Positions 34,329-43,490 of a DNA stretch of 64,000 nucleotides are shown piece by piece (within the stretch, counting starts at the first letter, position 1; each line of letters starts with the position of its first letter). The position numbers were made by a program, and so were the translations under genes. Source of the DNA: Nocardia flavorosea (lineage in GTDB: Bacteria; Actinomycetota; Actinomycetes; Mycobacteriales; Mycobacteriaceae). The stretch is taken from the NCBI RefSeq assembly GCF_015477805.1, contig NZ_JADLQL010000001.1, forward strand, positions 62,001 to 126,000. Reading direction: 5' to 3'. The notes beneath the pieces are model-generated. The model did no database searches. It worked only from the letters and a program-made list of their open reading frames with translations, and was not told the DNA's origin.

Positions 34329-35513
34329 ATGTCCTACGAAGTACTCGACAAAATCGTCGCCATCGCCGACGAGATCCGCGCCGGCGCCGAAGAGGGCGAC
34401 TCCCTCGGCCGCCTGCCCGACGATATGGCCAAGGGCCTGAAGGACGCCGGGATCATCCGGCTGCTGCAGCGCAAGAAGTACAACGGCTACGAAGCGCACC
34501 CGCGCGAGTTCGCCGAAACAGTGATGAAAACCGCCAGTATCTATGGTTCCGCCGGCTGGGTCGGCGGCATCGTGGGTGTGCACCCTTGGCAGCTCGCCTT
34601 CGCCGACCCCAAGGTGCAGGAAGAAATTCTCGGCGAAGACACCGATACCTGGCAGGCTTCGCCGTATATGCCCGGCGGTGTGGCCGTACCGACAGGCGAC
34701 GGCTATGTGATGAACGGCCGTTGGCAATTCTCCTCCGGCACCGATCATTGTGACTGGATTTTCCTCGGCGCCATGGTGGGGGACGCCGACGGGAAACCCT
34801 TGATGCCGCCGCAGAGCTTGCACGTGATTTTGCCCCGGTCCGACTATGAGATCGTCGCGGATTCCTGGGATGTGGTCGGCCTGCGCGGCACCGGAAGCAA
34901 GGACATCATCGTCAAGAACGCCTTCATTCCGAACTATCGGGTGATGGACGGGGGGAAGGTGATCGACGGTACGGCGGCGAAAGAGTACGGCGTCACGGAA
35001 ACGCTCTACAAAATGCCGTGGTCCACCATGTTCCCGCTGGGAATCACCTCCGCGACCATCGGCATCTGCGAAGGCGTGCTCGCGGCGGGCGTCGACTATC
35101 AGCGCAACCGGGTCGGTGCGACCGGCACGCTCGTCAAGGACGACCCGTACGTCCTGCACGCGCTCGGCGAGGCGGCCTCGGAGATCGACGCGGCCCGGCA
35201 ACAGCTGCTGGCCAATGTCGACCGCATCTTCGACAAGGTCGACCGCGGCGAGGAAATCGATTTCGCCACCCGCGCCGCGGTTCGCCGCGATCAGGCCCGC
35301 GCCGCCTGGCGGGCGGTCCGGGCGGCCGACGAGATCTTCGACCGGGCGGGCGGTAACGCGCTGCGCATGGACAACGCGCTCCAGCGATTCTGGCGGGATG
35401 CGCACGCCGGTCTGCACCACGCCATCCACGTCACCAGCACCACCTATCACGCGGCCGCCATGGCCTCGCTCGGTGTCGAGGTCCCCGAGGGCCCGCTGCG
35501 CGTGATGATCTGA
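34329..35513 (+). CDS. hsaA: HsaA-like flavin-dependent monooxygenase, oxygenase component
   Basis: A 394-residue protein of the acyl-CoA dehydrogenase-fold, two-component monooxygenase group, like HsaA (3-HSA 4-hydroxylase). Landmarks are LPDDMAKGLKDAGIIRLLQ, GSAGWVGGIVGVHPWQLA, NGRWQFSSGTDHCDW and GLRGTGSKDIIV. The C-terminal HAGLHHAIHVTSTTYHAAA is typical. It uses reduced flavin supplied by a reductase (HsaB) to hydroxylate a phenolic ring and make a catechol. No stand-alone hsaB is present; the flavin reductase domain of the 53988-56081 fusion could serve. The symbol reflects likely function, not proven orthology. Confidence 0.85.
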   Translation: MSYEVLDKIVAIADEIRAGAEEGDSLGRLPDDMAKGLKDAGIIRLLQRKKYNGYEAHPREFAETVMKTASIYGSAGWVGGIVGVHPWQLAFADPKVQEEILGEDTDTWQASPYMPGGVAVPTGDGYVMNGRWQFSSGTDHCDWIFLGAMVGDADGKPLMPPQSLHVILPRSDYEIVADSWDVVGLRGTGSKDIIVKNAFIPNYRVMDGGKVIDGTAAKEYGVTETLYKMPWSTMFPLGITSATIGICEGVLAAGVDYQRNRVGATGTLVKDDPYVLHALGEAASEIDAARQQLLANVDRIFDKVDRGEEIDFATRAAVRRDQARAAWRAVRAADEIFDRAGGNALRMDNALQRFWRDAHAGLHHAIHVTSTTYHAAAMASLGVEVPEGPLRVMI

Positions 35514-35538
35514 CGACCCGGAAAGGAAACCGACAACG

Positions 35539-36495
35539 ATGACGGAAATAAAAGCGCTCGGCTACGTACGCGTTCAGGCCACGGATATGGACCGCTGGCG
35601 CGAACTCGGATTCGAGGTACTGGGCTTCGCACCCGGTTTCGGCGACGAAACCGACGCCCTGCACTTCCGGATGGACGAGCGGGCCTCGCGGATCACCGTC
35701 GAACGCGGTGACGTCGACCGGGTGACCGCGGTCGGTTGGGAGGTCCGGGACGCGCCCGCGCTGCGCCGGCTGACCGCCACCCTGGACGAAGCCGGGTTCG
35801 AGTACACGCCCATGAGCCAGGAACTGGCCGACCGGCGCAAGGTGGAGGCCGGTATCTGTATGCAGGATCCCGGCGGCACACCGCTGGAATTCTTCTACGG
35901 TGCGGTGCTCGAGCACAGCCCGGTACTCACCAAGTACGGCCAGAAGTTCGTCACCGGCGATCAGGGCCTGGGCCATGTGGTGATGCCGACGACCAATTTC
36001 GACGAATCGTTCACCTTCTACACCGAGACACTGGGATTCCTGTCCCGGGGCGCTTTCCGGATGCCGTCGCCGCCGGAGGTGGGCCCGCTGCGGATCCGGT
36101 TCATGGGTGTCAACCAGCGGCACCACAGCCTCGCGATCATGCCCAGTATGGAGGGCCGCGACCCGGGACTGATCCACGTCATGGTCGAGGTCGACGACAT
36201 CGATGCGGTCGGCCGCGCCTACGACCAGGTGATGGCCCGCGATTTCCCGGTGTCCTCGACGCTGGGCCGGCATACGAACGACAAGATGATCTCGTTCTAC
36301 GTGCGGGTTCCCGGCGGCTGGGATATCGAATACGGCACCGGCGGCAAACTCGTCGACGAGGCGTATTACACGGCCGAGGAGATCACCGCCGACAGCTACT
36401 GGGGTCATGAATGGATGTGGGCCCGGGAGATGAAGGAAGCGCAGCGGGCCGCGGAAGCCGGGGAGGCCGGAGCCACGGAACCGGCGCCGGCCTGA
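35539..36495 (+). CDS. hsaC: HsaC-like extradiol (meta-cleavage) dioxygenase
   Basis: A 318-residue type I extradiol dioxygenase with two VOC modules. The Fe(II) ligands are visible as His146 (GLGHVVM), His213 (LIHVMVEVDD) and Glu264 (WDIEYGT). Second-shell residues are His195/His196 (NQRHHS), His245 (GRHTND) and Tyr254. This is the HsaC/BphC pattern, cleaving the catechol made by HsaA. An acidic Ala/Glu-rich tail of about 25 residues extends past the usual end. It is 25 nt after hsaA and probably the last gene of the operon. Confidence 0.87.
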   Translation: MTEIKALGYVRVQATDMDRWRELGFEVLGFAPGFGDETDALHFRMDERASRITVERGDVDRVTAVGWEVRDAPALRRLTATLDEAGFEYTPMSQELADRRKVEAGICMQDPGGTPLEFFYGAVLEHSPVLTKYGQKFVTGDQGLGHVVMPTTNFDESFTFYTETLGFLSRGAFRMPSPPEVGPLRIRFMGVNQRHHSLAIMPSMEGRDPGLIHVMVEVDDIDAVGRAYDQVMARDFPVSSTLGRHTNDKMISFYVRVPGGWDIEYGTGGKLVDEAYYTAEEITADSYWGHEWMWAREMKEAQRAAEAGEAGATEPAPA

Positions 36496-36545
36496 GCCTG
36501 CGGATTCCCGGTGACCAGCGCCGGTTCGGGTGGTCGCGCGGGTTG

Positions 36546-36563
36546 CGCCGGCCCGGACCGGCG
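36546..36563 (+). terminator. Possible terminator after hsaC
   Basis: CGCCGG and CCGGCG are 6 bp apart and form a short GC stem. Confidence 0.3.
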
Positions 36564-36928
36564 TGCGACACGAGGGGCGCGGTGCTCACATTCGAGGCCG
36601 CTCGTTGACTCACCCGAGTAACGCCGGCAGCCGGTCGACCGACGGGAGGCCGGGAAAAGGACCGCTGTCCGAGCCGGACCGGCTGCCGAGCCGAGTCAAC
36701 CTCTCCGGTCCACCCGGACCCGGCTGCGGAGGCCGTCGGGCCGGGCGATCGGAGTTCGTCCCGGCCACCGATCCCCCGGGACAGCATGAGATAACGCGGA
36801 TCGCCACCCAATGGCAGACCTCCGAGAAGCCGGCCGAATTCAGCGGACACGATATTCGGCGGACCGGCGATCGGCTGGGGATCCATCGGGGCGATCTCCG
36901 CCCACCCGCCGTGCGATTCGAATTGGAG
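36564..36928. other. Intergenic gap
   Basis: About 365 nt with only Arg/Pro-rich shadow frames. I see no gene. Confidence 0.4.
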
Positions 36929-36979
36929 GACCGCTGGGTGGGAAGGAGCGTTCGCCCCGCCCCGTATGGCCCCTAACTT
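36929..36979 (+). promoter_or_regulatory. Box promoter 10 for the BVMO operon
   Basis: Box GACCGCTGGGTGGGAA at 36929-36944 and -10 TAACTT at 36974-36979 (offset 31). The leader is about 30 nt. Confidence 0.55.
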
Positions 36980-37017
36980 GACTTTCGAACACAGGTACCT
37001 CAGCGAGGGAAGTGAAT

Positions 37018-38646
37018 GTGGTGACAACCAGCGACAGCGATTTCGATGCCGTCGTCGTCGGTGCCGGGATCTCCGGCCTGTACGCGGTGTACAAGTTCCG
37101 GCAGCGTGGTATGCGGGTACACGGCTTCGAATCCGCCGAGGGAGTGGGCGGTACCTGGTATCACAATCGGTACCCGGGTGCGCGGTGCGATGTCGAGAGT
37201 ATCGACTACTCCTACTCGTTCGACGAAGAGTTGCAGCAGGAATGGACCTGGACCGAACGGTTCGCCACCCAGGACGAGATCCTGCGCTATCTCGACCACG
37301 TCGCCGATCGGCACGATCTGCGTTCGGCCTACGATTTCCTGACCCGGGTGACCTCGGCCGTCTACGACGAGGAAGCCCGCCGGTGGACGGTCACCACCGA
37401 TACCGGGAAATCCGTCACCGCCAAGTTCTGCATTCTGGCGACGGGCGTCTTGTCGGCGACCAACAAACCGGATATCCCGGGCCGCGACACCTTTGCGGGC
37501 GAGACGTATCACACCGGCGAATGGCCGCACGATCCCGTAGATTTCGCCGGCAAACGCGTGGGTGTGATCGGCACGGGATCCTCCGGTATCCAGGCCATAC
37601 CGATCATCGCCGAAGAAGCCGATGCGGTCGTCGTATTCCAGCGCAGCCCCAATTATTCGATTCCCGCGGGCAATCGGCGTCTGACCGATGATGTGCTCGC
37701 GGAGGTGAAGGCGAATTACGCCGAGCGGCGCCGGTTGTCCCGGCTCAGTGGCGGCGGCACCCCGAACAGCCCGCACCCCAAAGGCGCGCTGGAGGTCGAC
37801 GAGGCCGAGCGGACCCGGATCTACGACGAATGGTGGCAGCGCGGCGGATACCTGTTCACCAAGGCGTTTCCGGACCAGATGGTGAGCAAGGCGGCGAACG
37901 ATACCGCGCGCGAGTACGTCGAAGCGAAGATCCGGGAAATGGTGGAGGATCCGGCGATCGCCGATCAGCTGATCCCCACCGATCATCCCATCGGGACCAA
38001 GCGGATCGTCACCGATACGGGATATTTCCAGACCTACAATCGCGATAACGTCACCCTGGTCAACCTGCGGCGTACGCCGATCACCGAGATCACCGAATCC
38101 GGTGTGCGGACCGGCGAGGCAGCCTACGACCTGGATATTCTCGTCTTCGCGACCGGCTTCGACGCGATGACCGGTTCGCTGGCGCGGATCGATATCCGCG
38201 GCCGGGACGGCCGCGAACTGATTGCCGAATGGTCGGCGGGGCCGCGAACCTATCTCGGGCTGGCCGTCGACGGCTTCCCGAATATGTTCATTCTCGCCGG
38301 CCCCGGCAGCCCCAGCGTGCTGGCGAATATGGTGCTGATGGCCGAACAGCACGTCGATTGGATCGCGGGCTGTATGGATCATCTGGATGCCCACGAGGTG
38401 GCGACCATCGAGGCCACTCGGGAAGCGGCCGACGAATGGGTGGCCGAATGCAACGCCAAGGCCGCGGGAACGCTTTTCCCGACCGCGAATTCCTGGTATC
38501 TGGGCTCGAACATTCCCGGTAAACCGCGCGTGTTCATGCCTTATATCGGCGGTTTCGGCACTTACAACACCATCTGCGCCGAAGTGGCGGCGGCCGGATA
38601 CAAGGGTTTCGCGCTCGACGGCCGGGCCGCGACCGCGAGTATTTGA
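37018..38646 (+). CDS. Baeyer-Villiger monooxygenase (cyclohexanone monooxygenase type)
   Basis: A 542-residue class B flavoprotein monooxygenase. The FAD loop is VVGAGISGLYAVYKF, followed by GVGGTWYHNRYPGARCD; the BVMO fingerprint is FAGETYHTGEWPHD (FxGxxxHxxxW), and the NADPH loop is VIGTGSSGIQ. It inserts oxygen next to a ketone to give an ester or lactone, using NADPH. Of the tandem GTG codons, 37018 is best spaced from GAGGGA. The next gene is an HSL-type esterase that could open the product ester. It heads a six-gene run to the OYE gene, with small gaps or overlaps. Confidence 0.9.
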   Translation: MVTTSDSDFDAVVVGAGISGLYAVYKFRQRGMRVHGFESAEGVGGTWYHNRYPGARCDVESIDYSYSFDEELQQEWTWTERFATQDEILRYLDHVADRHDLRSAYDFLTRVTSAVYDEEARRWTVTTDTGKSVTAKFCILATGVLSATNKPDIPGRDTFAGETYHTGEWPHDPVDFAGKRVGVIGTGSSGIQAIPIIAEEADAVVVFQRSPNYSIPAGNRRLTDDVLAEVKANYAERRRLSRLSGGGTPNSPHPKGALEVDEAERTRIYDEWWQRGGYLFTKAFPDQMVSKAANDTAREYVEAKIREMVEDPAIADQLIPTDHPIGTKRIVTDTGYFQTYNRDNVTLVNLRRTPITEITESGVRTGEAAYDLDILVFATGFDAMTGSLARIDIRGRDGRELIAEWSAGPRTYLGLAVDGFPNMFILAGPGSPSVLANMVLMAEQHVDWIAGCMDHLDAHEVATIEATREAADEWVAECNAKAAGTLFPTANSWYLGSNIPGKPRVFMPYIGGFGTYNTICAEVAAAGYKGFALDGRAATASI

Positions 38647-38706
38647 GCGACGCGTACGAACACCCCGGCGCGAGCGCGCCTTCCCCATACGACGAGAAGT
38701 GAGGAC

Positions 38707-39693
38707 GTGGTCGAGATGGGCGGACAACGAAGGTCCGACCTGCATCCGGATGTCGAAGCGATGCTGTCGGCGCTGGAATCGTTTCCGGATGTCACCCAGC
38801 ACAGCGCGGCGGAGTTACGCGAGATCATCGCCTCGCGCCGCGCACCGTTGACGCGGGAGCCGCAGATGCGGATCGCGCAGGACCGGACGATCGACGGCCC
38901 CGGCGGCGAGCTGGGCCTGCGGGTCTACGTACCGCACGGTGGCACGGTGGCACGGCCGGTGGTGGTCTTCGCCCACGGTGGCGGTTTCGTCTTCTGCGAT
39001 CTCGACAGTCATGACGAGTTCTGCCGGTCGATGGCCGCGGCGGTGGACGTCGTGGTCGTCTCGGTCGACTACCGGCGTGCACCCGAGCATCCCGGACCGG
39101 CGGCGCTGGAGGATATGTACGCCGCGGTGCGGTGGACCGCCGAACATGCCGCGGAATTTGGCGGCGACCCGGACCGCCTGATGGTGGCCGGTGACAGCGC
39201 CGGCGGCAATCTGGCGGCGACGGTGAGCCTGGCCGCCCGTGACCGCGGTGGCCCGGCGATCGCGGCGCAGGTCCTGCTCTACCCGGTGATCGACGACGAC
39301 TTCACCACCGAGTCCTATCGACGCTACGGCGAGAACTACTACAACACCTCCAAGGCGATGCGCTGGTACTGGCAGCAGTACGCCCCGCACGGAACCGGCA
39401 GCCCGTATCTGGTCCCGACCCGCGCCGAAACACTGGCCGGACTGCCTCGGGCGGTCGTCGCGACCGCCGAACTCGATCCGCCCTGCTCGGCCGGCGACGA
39501 CTACGCCCGCCGGCTCGCCGAGGCCGGGGTCCCGGTGACCGCGTACCGATTCGACGGGCTCTTCCACGGCTTCCTGACCTTCCCGTCGCTGTCGCTGACC
39601 GGGCCGGCGCGGGAGAAGCTGTGGCAGATGATGCGGGACGTGCTCGCAGCGCCGGCCGGTTCGTCCGCCGAGAGTCGCGGCGCGGCCGGGTGA
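38707..39693 (+). CDS. Alpha/beta hydrolase, HSL-type esterase
   Basis: A 328-residue family IV esterase with FAHGGGFVF, SVDYRRAPEHP, nucleophile motif GDSAGGN, TAELDPPCSAGDDY (acidic residue) and FDGLFHGFL (His). Position directly after a Baeyer-Villiger enzyme suggests that it hydrolyses the resulting ester or lactone. The start is uncertain: GTG 38707 is close to GAGG, and ATG 38716 is nine bases later. Confidence 0.87.
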   Translation: MVEMGGQRRSDLHPDVEAMLSALESFPDVTQHSAAELREIIASRRAPLTREPQMRIAQDRTIDGPGGELGLRVYVPHGGTVARPVVVFAHGGGFVFCDLDSHDEFCRSMAAAVDVVVVSVDYRRAPEHPGPAALEDMYAAVRWTAEHAAEFGGDPDRLMVAGDSAGGNLAATVSLAARDRGGPAIAAQVLLYPVIDDDFTTESYRRYGENYYNTSKAMRWYWQQYAPHGTGSPYLVPTRAETLAGLPRAVVATAELDPPCSAGDDYARRLAEAGVPVTAYRFDGLFHGFLTFPSLSLTGPAREKLWQMMRDVLAAPAGSSAESRGAAG

Positions 39694-39727
39694 GGGCCGT
39701 GGAGCGAGTGGAGCGGAGACGGAACCG

Positions 39728-40636
39728 ATGAGCACGGAGCGAGATATGACGCAGCGATTGGCAGGCCGGACGGCGCTGGTGACCGGCAGCAGCCGCGGAA
39801 TAGGCCGCGCGGTCGCGCAGCGGCTGGCGGCCGAAGGAGCGACCGTCGTCGTCACCGCCCGGTCGGCCTCCGCGCCGTCACCGTCGGTCCGGGACGGCGA
39901 AGCCCATCTGCTGTCCGGTTCGCTGGGGGAAACGGTGGAGGCGATCGAGCGCGCCGGCGGTAAGGCGATCGCGATACCCGCCGACCTCGAGGACGCCGAG
40001 CAGCGCGCGGGGCTGATCGACAAGGCCGTCGCGGCCGTGGGCGGAATCGATATCCTGGTCAACAACGCGGGTTTTGCCGATTACAGCCCGATCGCCGAAA
40101 TGAGCGATGCCACGTTCGATCGCACGATCGAGCACTACCTGAAGGTCCCGTTCGTGCTGAGCCGCGCCGTGATCCCGCATATGCGCCGGCGCGGTGGCGG
40201 CTGGATCGTCAATATCGGGTCCTCGACCGGGCTCGATCCCATCCGGCCGTTCCGCGAGTACAACAAGACCTCCGGTGATGTCGTCTACGCCTCGGCCAAA
40301 GCCGCGCTGCACCGGCTCACCCAGGGACTGGCCGCGGAAGTACTCGACGACGGTATCGCGGTCAACGTGGTGGGACCGTCGACGGCCATCAGGACGCCGG
40401 GCGCAGCGGCGCTGCTGCCCGACGGGTACGAAACCGAACCTGTCGAGTACCTCGCGCAAACGGTGCTGGAGATGACGACTGCTCCGGCCGCCGAGCGCAC
40501 CGGCCTGGTGACCTTCAGCCTGCACTACCCGTACGCGACGAACACTCCGGTCATGTCGCTCGACGGACGTACCGAACTGCCGCGCCGCGAGCCGCCCGCC
40601 TGGGCGAACCCGAATATCCGGCCGGAGGGTATTTGA
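39728..40636 (+). CDS. Short-chain dehydrogenase/reductase (SDR)
   Basis: A 302-residue SDR with TGSSRGIG, VNNAGFAD, catalytic NIGSSTG and YASAK. As in the SDR at 4583, an insertion after strand 2 (ARSASAPSPSVRDGEAHLL region) lengthens the protein and ends in a GSLGETVEAI helix. This marks the two as one subgroup. The start may also be ATG 39746, which has GGAG at a good distance. Its stop overlaps the next ATG by one base. Confidence 0.87.
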   Translation: MSTERDMTQRLAGRTALVTGSSRGIGRAVAQRLAAEGATVVVTARSASAPSPSVRDGEAHLLSGSLGETVEAIERAGGKAIAIPADLEDAEQRAGLIDKAVAAVGGIDILVNNAGFADYSPIAEMSDATFDRTIEHYLKVPFVLSRAVIPHMRRRGGGWIVNIGSSTGLDPIRPFREYNKTSGDVVYASAKAALHRLTQGLAAEVLDDGIAVNVVGPSTAIRTPGAAALLPDGYETEPVEYLAQTVLEMTTAPAAERTGLVTFSLHYPYATNTPVMSLDGRTELPRREPPAWANPNIRPEGI

Positions 40637-41520
40637 TGACCACCACGGCGCAGGAACGGTTCGCGCGGGGCACCGCCGTGGTGACCGGCGCCGCCGCGGG
40701 GATCGGTAAGGGTCTGGCCCAGCGGCTGGGCGAATACGGAATGTTCGTCGTCGTCGCCGATATCGAAACCGGGCGTGCCGCCGAGGTCGCCGCGGAAATC
40801 GTCGAGAAGGGCGGTCGAGCGGAAGGTTTCGGTGTCGATGTCGCCGATCCGGCGCAGGTCGCGGAGTTGGCGGCGACGATATTCGAGCGCTATGGCAGCG
40901 TGGAACTGCTGATCAACAATGCCGGTGTCGAATCGGCGGGCCTGCTGTGGGAAATCGACCCTCAGCGCTGGCGGCGGGTGCAGCAGATCAATGTGGACGG
41001 CGTCTTCTACTGCTTGAGATCGTTCGTGCCGCGGATGATCGACGCCGGTACACCGGCCTGTATCGCCAACCTGTCCTCGGTGGGCGGACTCAACACAGTC
41101 GCGGTGCAATCGCCCTATATCGTCAGCAAATTCGCGGTCCAGGCGATGACCGAATGCCTGCACCAGGACCTGTCCATCGTGGGCGCGCCGATCCAGGTCA
41201 GCGCGGTCGTGCCGCATTCCATCCGCAGCGAGATCTTCCTGGCCGCGCAGCGCGAAGCCCCCACTGCCAACCCCACCGCGAACGCCGTTTTCGCGGCCAT
41301 GCAGCGGGACAACGTCGAGAAAGGGCTGGATCCGCTCGACGCCGCCGCTCATATGCTCGAACAGATCGCCCGCGGCGATTTCTGGGTCTTCTCCGACGAC
41401 GAACTGTGCACCGCGGCGGCGACCCGGCGCGGCCGGCAGCTCATCGACCGGGACCCGCCCTCGAACCCACGCGATATGCTCGCCCGGATGGGCGTGCCGC
41501 TTCCGGAAGGCAGCTCATGA
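40636..41520 (+). CDS. Short-chain dehydrogenase/reductase (SDR)
   Basis: A 294-residue SDR. It has TGAAAGIG, strand-2 VVADIETG suggesting NAD(H), INNAGVES, catalytic NLSSVGG and YIVSKFA. The C-terminal 60 residues form an extra helical segment (AHMLEQIARGDFWVFSDDEL) typical of longer FabG-like SDRs. TGATG and ATGA overlaps on either side mean it is translated together with the neighbouring SDR and the second BVMO. Confidence 0.87.
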   Translation: MTTTAQERFARGTAVVTGAAAGIGKGLAQRLGEYGMFVVVADIETGRAAEVAAEIVEKGGRAEGFGVDVADPAQVAELAATIFERYGSVELLINNAGVESAGLLWEIDPQRWRRVQQINVDGVFYCLRSFVPRMIDAGTPACIANLSSVGGLNTVAVQSPYIVSKFAVQAMTECLHQDLSIVGAPIQVSAVVPHSIRSEIFLAAQREAPTANPTANAVFAAMQRDNVEKGLDPLDAAAHMLEQIARGDFWVFSDDELCTAAATRRGRQLIDRDPPSNPRDMLARMGVPLPEGSS

Positions 41521-43490
41521 CAGAAATCATCGAGACCGGTATCGACGCCACCGACGATCCGGAAACCCTGCTGCACAATGCGATTGCCGAAGCCGACCCC
41601 GCTCCGCTGCTGATGTCGATGGTGCATGCGACCGGAGATACGGGCCTGCTCGCGGAATTCGGGGCGCGGCTGACGATCACCGAACCGGGCAACCACTACC
41701 GCACCGGAACCCGCCCGGTCGCCCCGCCCGGCACCTACCCCGAGGACGTCGCCGCCGATATCCGCGCCCGCGCCCGCGAAATCCTCACTCCGGACCTCGA
41801 ACCGAAGCTGGGCGTACCCGACGACGAACTGTTCGGCCGGATGGCCACCATATGCACCTCCGAACGCGTGGACGCCGAATTCCTTCCGCTGTTGCTGGAA
41901 CAGTCGGGCTTCGCGAAGGACCGGCGGCATGTGCCGGTGACCACCGCCCCGCCCGCCGATTTCGAAGTCATCGTGATCGGCGCCGGAATGGTCGGCATCA
42001 ATGCCGGAATCAAACTCGGCGAAGCCGGCTTCGCGTTCACGATATTCGAGGAACGCGACGATATCGGCGGCACCTGGCATCGCAACACCTATCCCGGCGC
42101 GGCCGTCGACACCCCCAGCCATTACTACTCGTACTCGTTCGAACTGAATCCGAACTGGTCCAAGTACTACCCGACCGGCGTCGAGTACCAGAACTATCTG
42201 CTCGACGTGGTCGAGAAATACCGGTTGCGCGAGCACATGCAGTTCGGCACCCGCGTACGGTCGGCCACCTGGCTCACCGCCGAGAACCGGTGGGAAGTGG
42301 TGACCGAAGACCGTACCGGCACCCTGCGCCGGCACCGGGCGCGTGCGGTCGTCACCGCACTGGGCATGCTCAACGCCCCGAATATTCCCGACGTACCCGG
42401 TATGGACACCTTCGCCGGCACGATCACGCATACCGCCCAATGGGATTCCGATCTCGACCTGCGCGGTAAGCGGGTCGTAGTGCTGGGCACCGGCTGCACC
42501 TCGGTGCAGGTGGTGGCGAACATCGTCGACGAGGTCGAATCCCTGGACGTCGTCGTCCGCAGCCCGCACTGGCTGGTCCCGGAGAAAACCGTGGGCGGCG
42601 AGGTGCCCGCGGGCGAGCGCTGGGCGATGGCCAATCTGCCGTTCTACGACCGCTGGTTCCGGTTGCGCACCTACTGGTTCGCCTCGGACAACCTCTATGT
42701 GCTGCCCCGGATCGACAAGGAATGGGCGGCCACCCATCTGTCGGCGTCACCCGCCAACGATATGGTCCTGAACACTGCGCTGGAGTACCTGCAGAAGAGT
42801 TTCCCGGACCGCCCGGATATGGTCGAGAAACTCACTCCCGATTTCCGGCCGTACTCGAAGCGAATCGTGAAGGATCCCGGATTCTTCGCGGCGCTGAACC
42901 GGGAGCATGTGAATTTGCACCGGGCGTCCTTCCGGGAGATCACCGCCGACGGTGTCGTCACAACGGACGGGACGTTCATCCCGGCCGACGTGATCGTGCT
43001 CGCGACCGGCTTCCGGCTCCAGTTCACCACCGCCATCGATATCACCGGCCGGGACGGCCGTACCCTGGCCGATATCTGGAAGGGCGGCGAGGACCCCCGG
43101 GCGTATCGGGGCGTGCAGGTGTCGGGATTCCCGAACCTGTTCATCACCGCGGGCCCCAACTCGGCCCCCAACCACGGCGCCGGTCACAACATCACCGGTG
43201 AGGAGCAGGTCCACTACCTCATCGAATGCCTGCAATACCTGCTCGAGAACGAGTATGCCGCGATGGATGTCGCGCAGTCGGCGCAGGACGAATACAACCG
43301 CAAGGTCGACGAAGCGCTCGACGAAACAGTGTGGGTGCATCCGGGCGCGCAGACCAACGGGTACTACCGCAACAGTGCGGGCCGGGCCGTCGTACCCTGC
43401 CCGTGGCGTCTCGTCGACTACTGGACGTTGATGCGGGAACCGCAGCCCGAGGACTTCACATTCCTCTCGAACGGGAAGGCCGGGAAATGA
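41517..43490 (+). CDS. Baeyer-Villiger monooxygenase with N-terminal extension (HAPMO-like)
   Basis: A 657-residue monooxygenase. Residues 1 to about 140 are a helical, acidic extension not found in cyclohexanone monooxygenase but known from 4-hydroxyacetophenone monooxygenase-like enzymes. Then come VIVIGAGMVGINAGIKL, DDIGGTWHRNTYPGAAVD, the fingerprint FAGTITHTAQWD and the NADPH loop VLGTGCTSVQ. The C-terminal half keeps VLATGFRLQFTT and NLFITAGPNSAPNHGAG. It is coupled to the SDR before it and the OYE after it. The two BVMOs in one operon may act on different ketone positions. Confidence 0.9.
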   Translation: MTEIIETGIDATDDPETLLHNAIAEADPAPLLMSMVHATGDTGLLAEFGARLTITEPGNHYRTGTRPVAPPGTYPEDVAADIRARAREILTPDLEPKLGVPDDELFGRMATICTSERVDAEFLPLLLEQSGFAKDRRHVPVTTAPPADFEVIVIGAGMVGINAGIKLGEAGFAFTIFEERDDIGGTWHRNTYPGAAVDTPSHYYSYSFELNPNWSKYYPTGVEYQNYLLDVVEKYRLREHMQFGTRVRSATWLTAENRWEVVTEDRTGTLRRHRARAVVTALGMLNAPNIPDVPGMDTFAGTITHTAQWDSDLDLRGKRVVVLGTGCTSVQVVANIVDEVESLDVVVRSPHWLVPEKTVGGEVPAGERWAMANLPFYDRWFRLRTYWFASDNLYVLPRIDKEWAATHLSASPANDMVLNTALEYLQKSFPDRPDMVEKLTPDFRPYSKRIVKDPGFFAALNREHVNLHRASFREITADGVVTTDGTFIPADVIVLATGFRLQFTTAIDITGRDGRTLADIWKGGEDPRAYRGVQVSGFPNLFITAGPNSAPNHGAGHNITGEEQVHYLIECLQYLLENEYAAMDVAQSAQDEYNRKVDEALDETVWVHPGAQTNGYYRNSAGRAVVPCPWRLVDYWTLMREPQPEDFTFLSNGKAGK

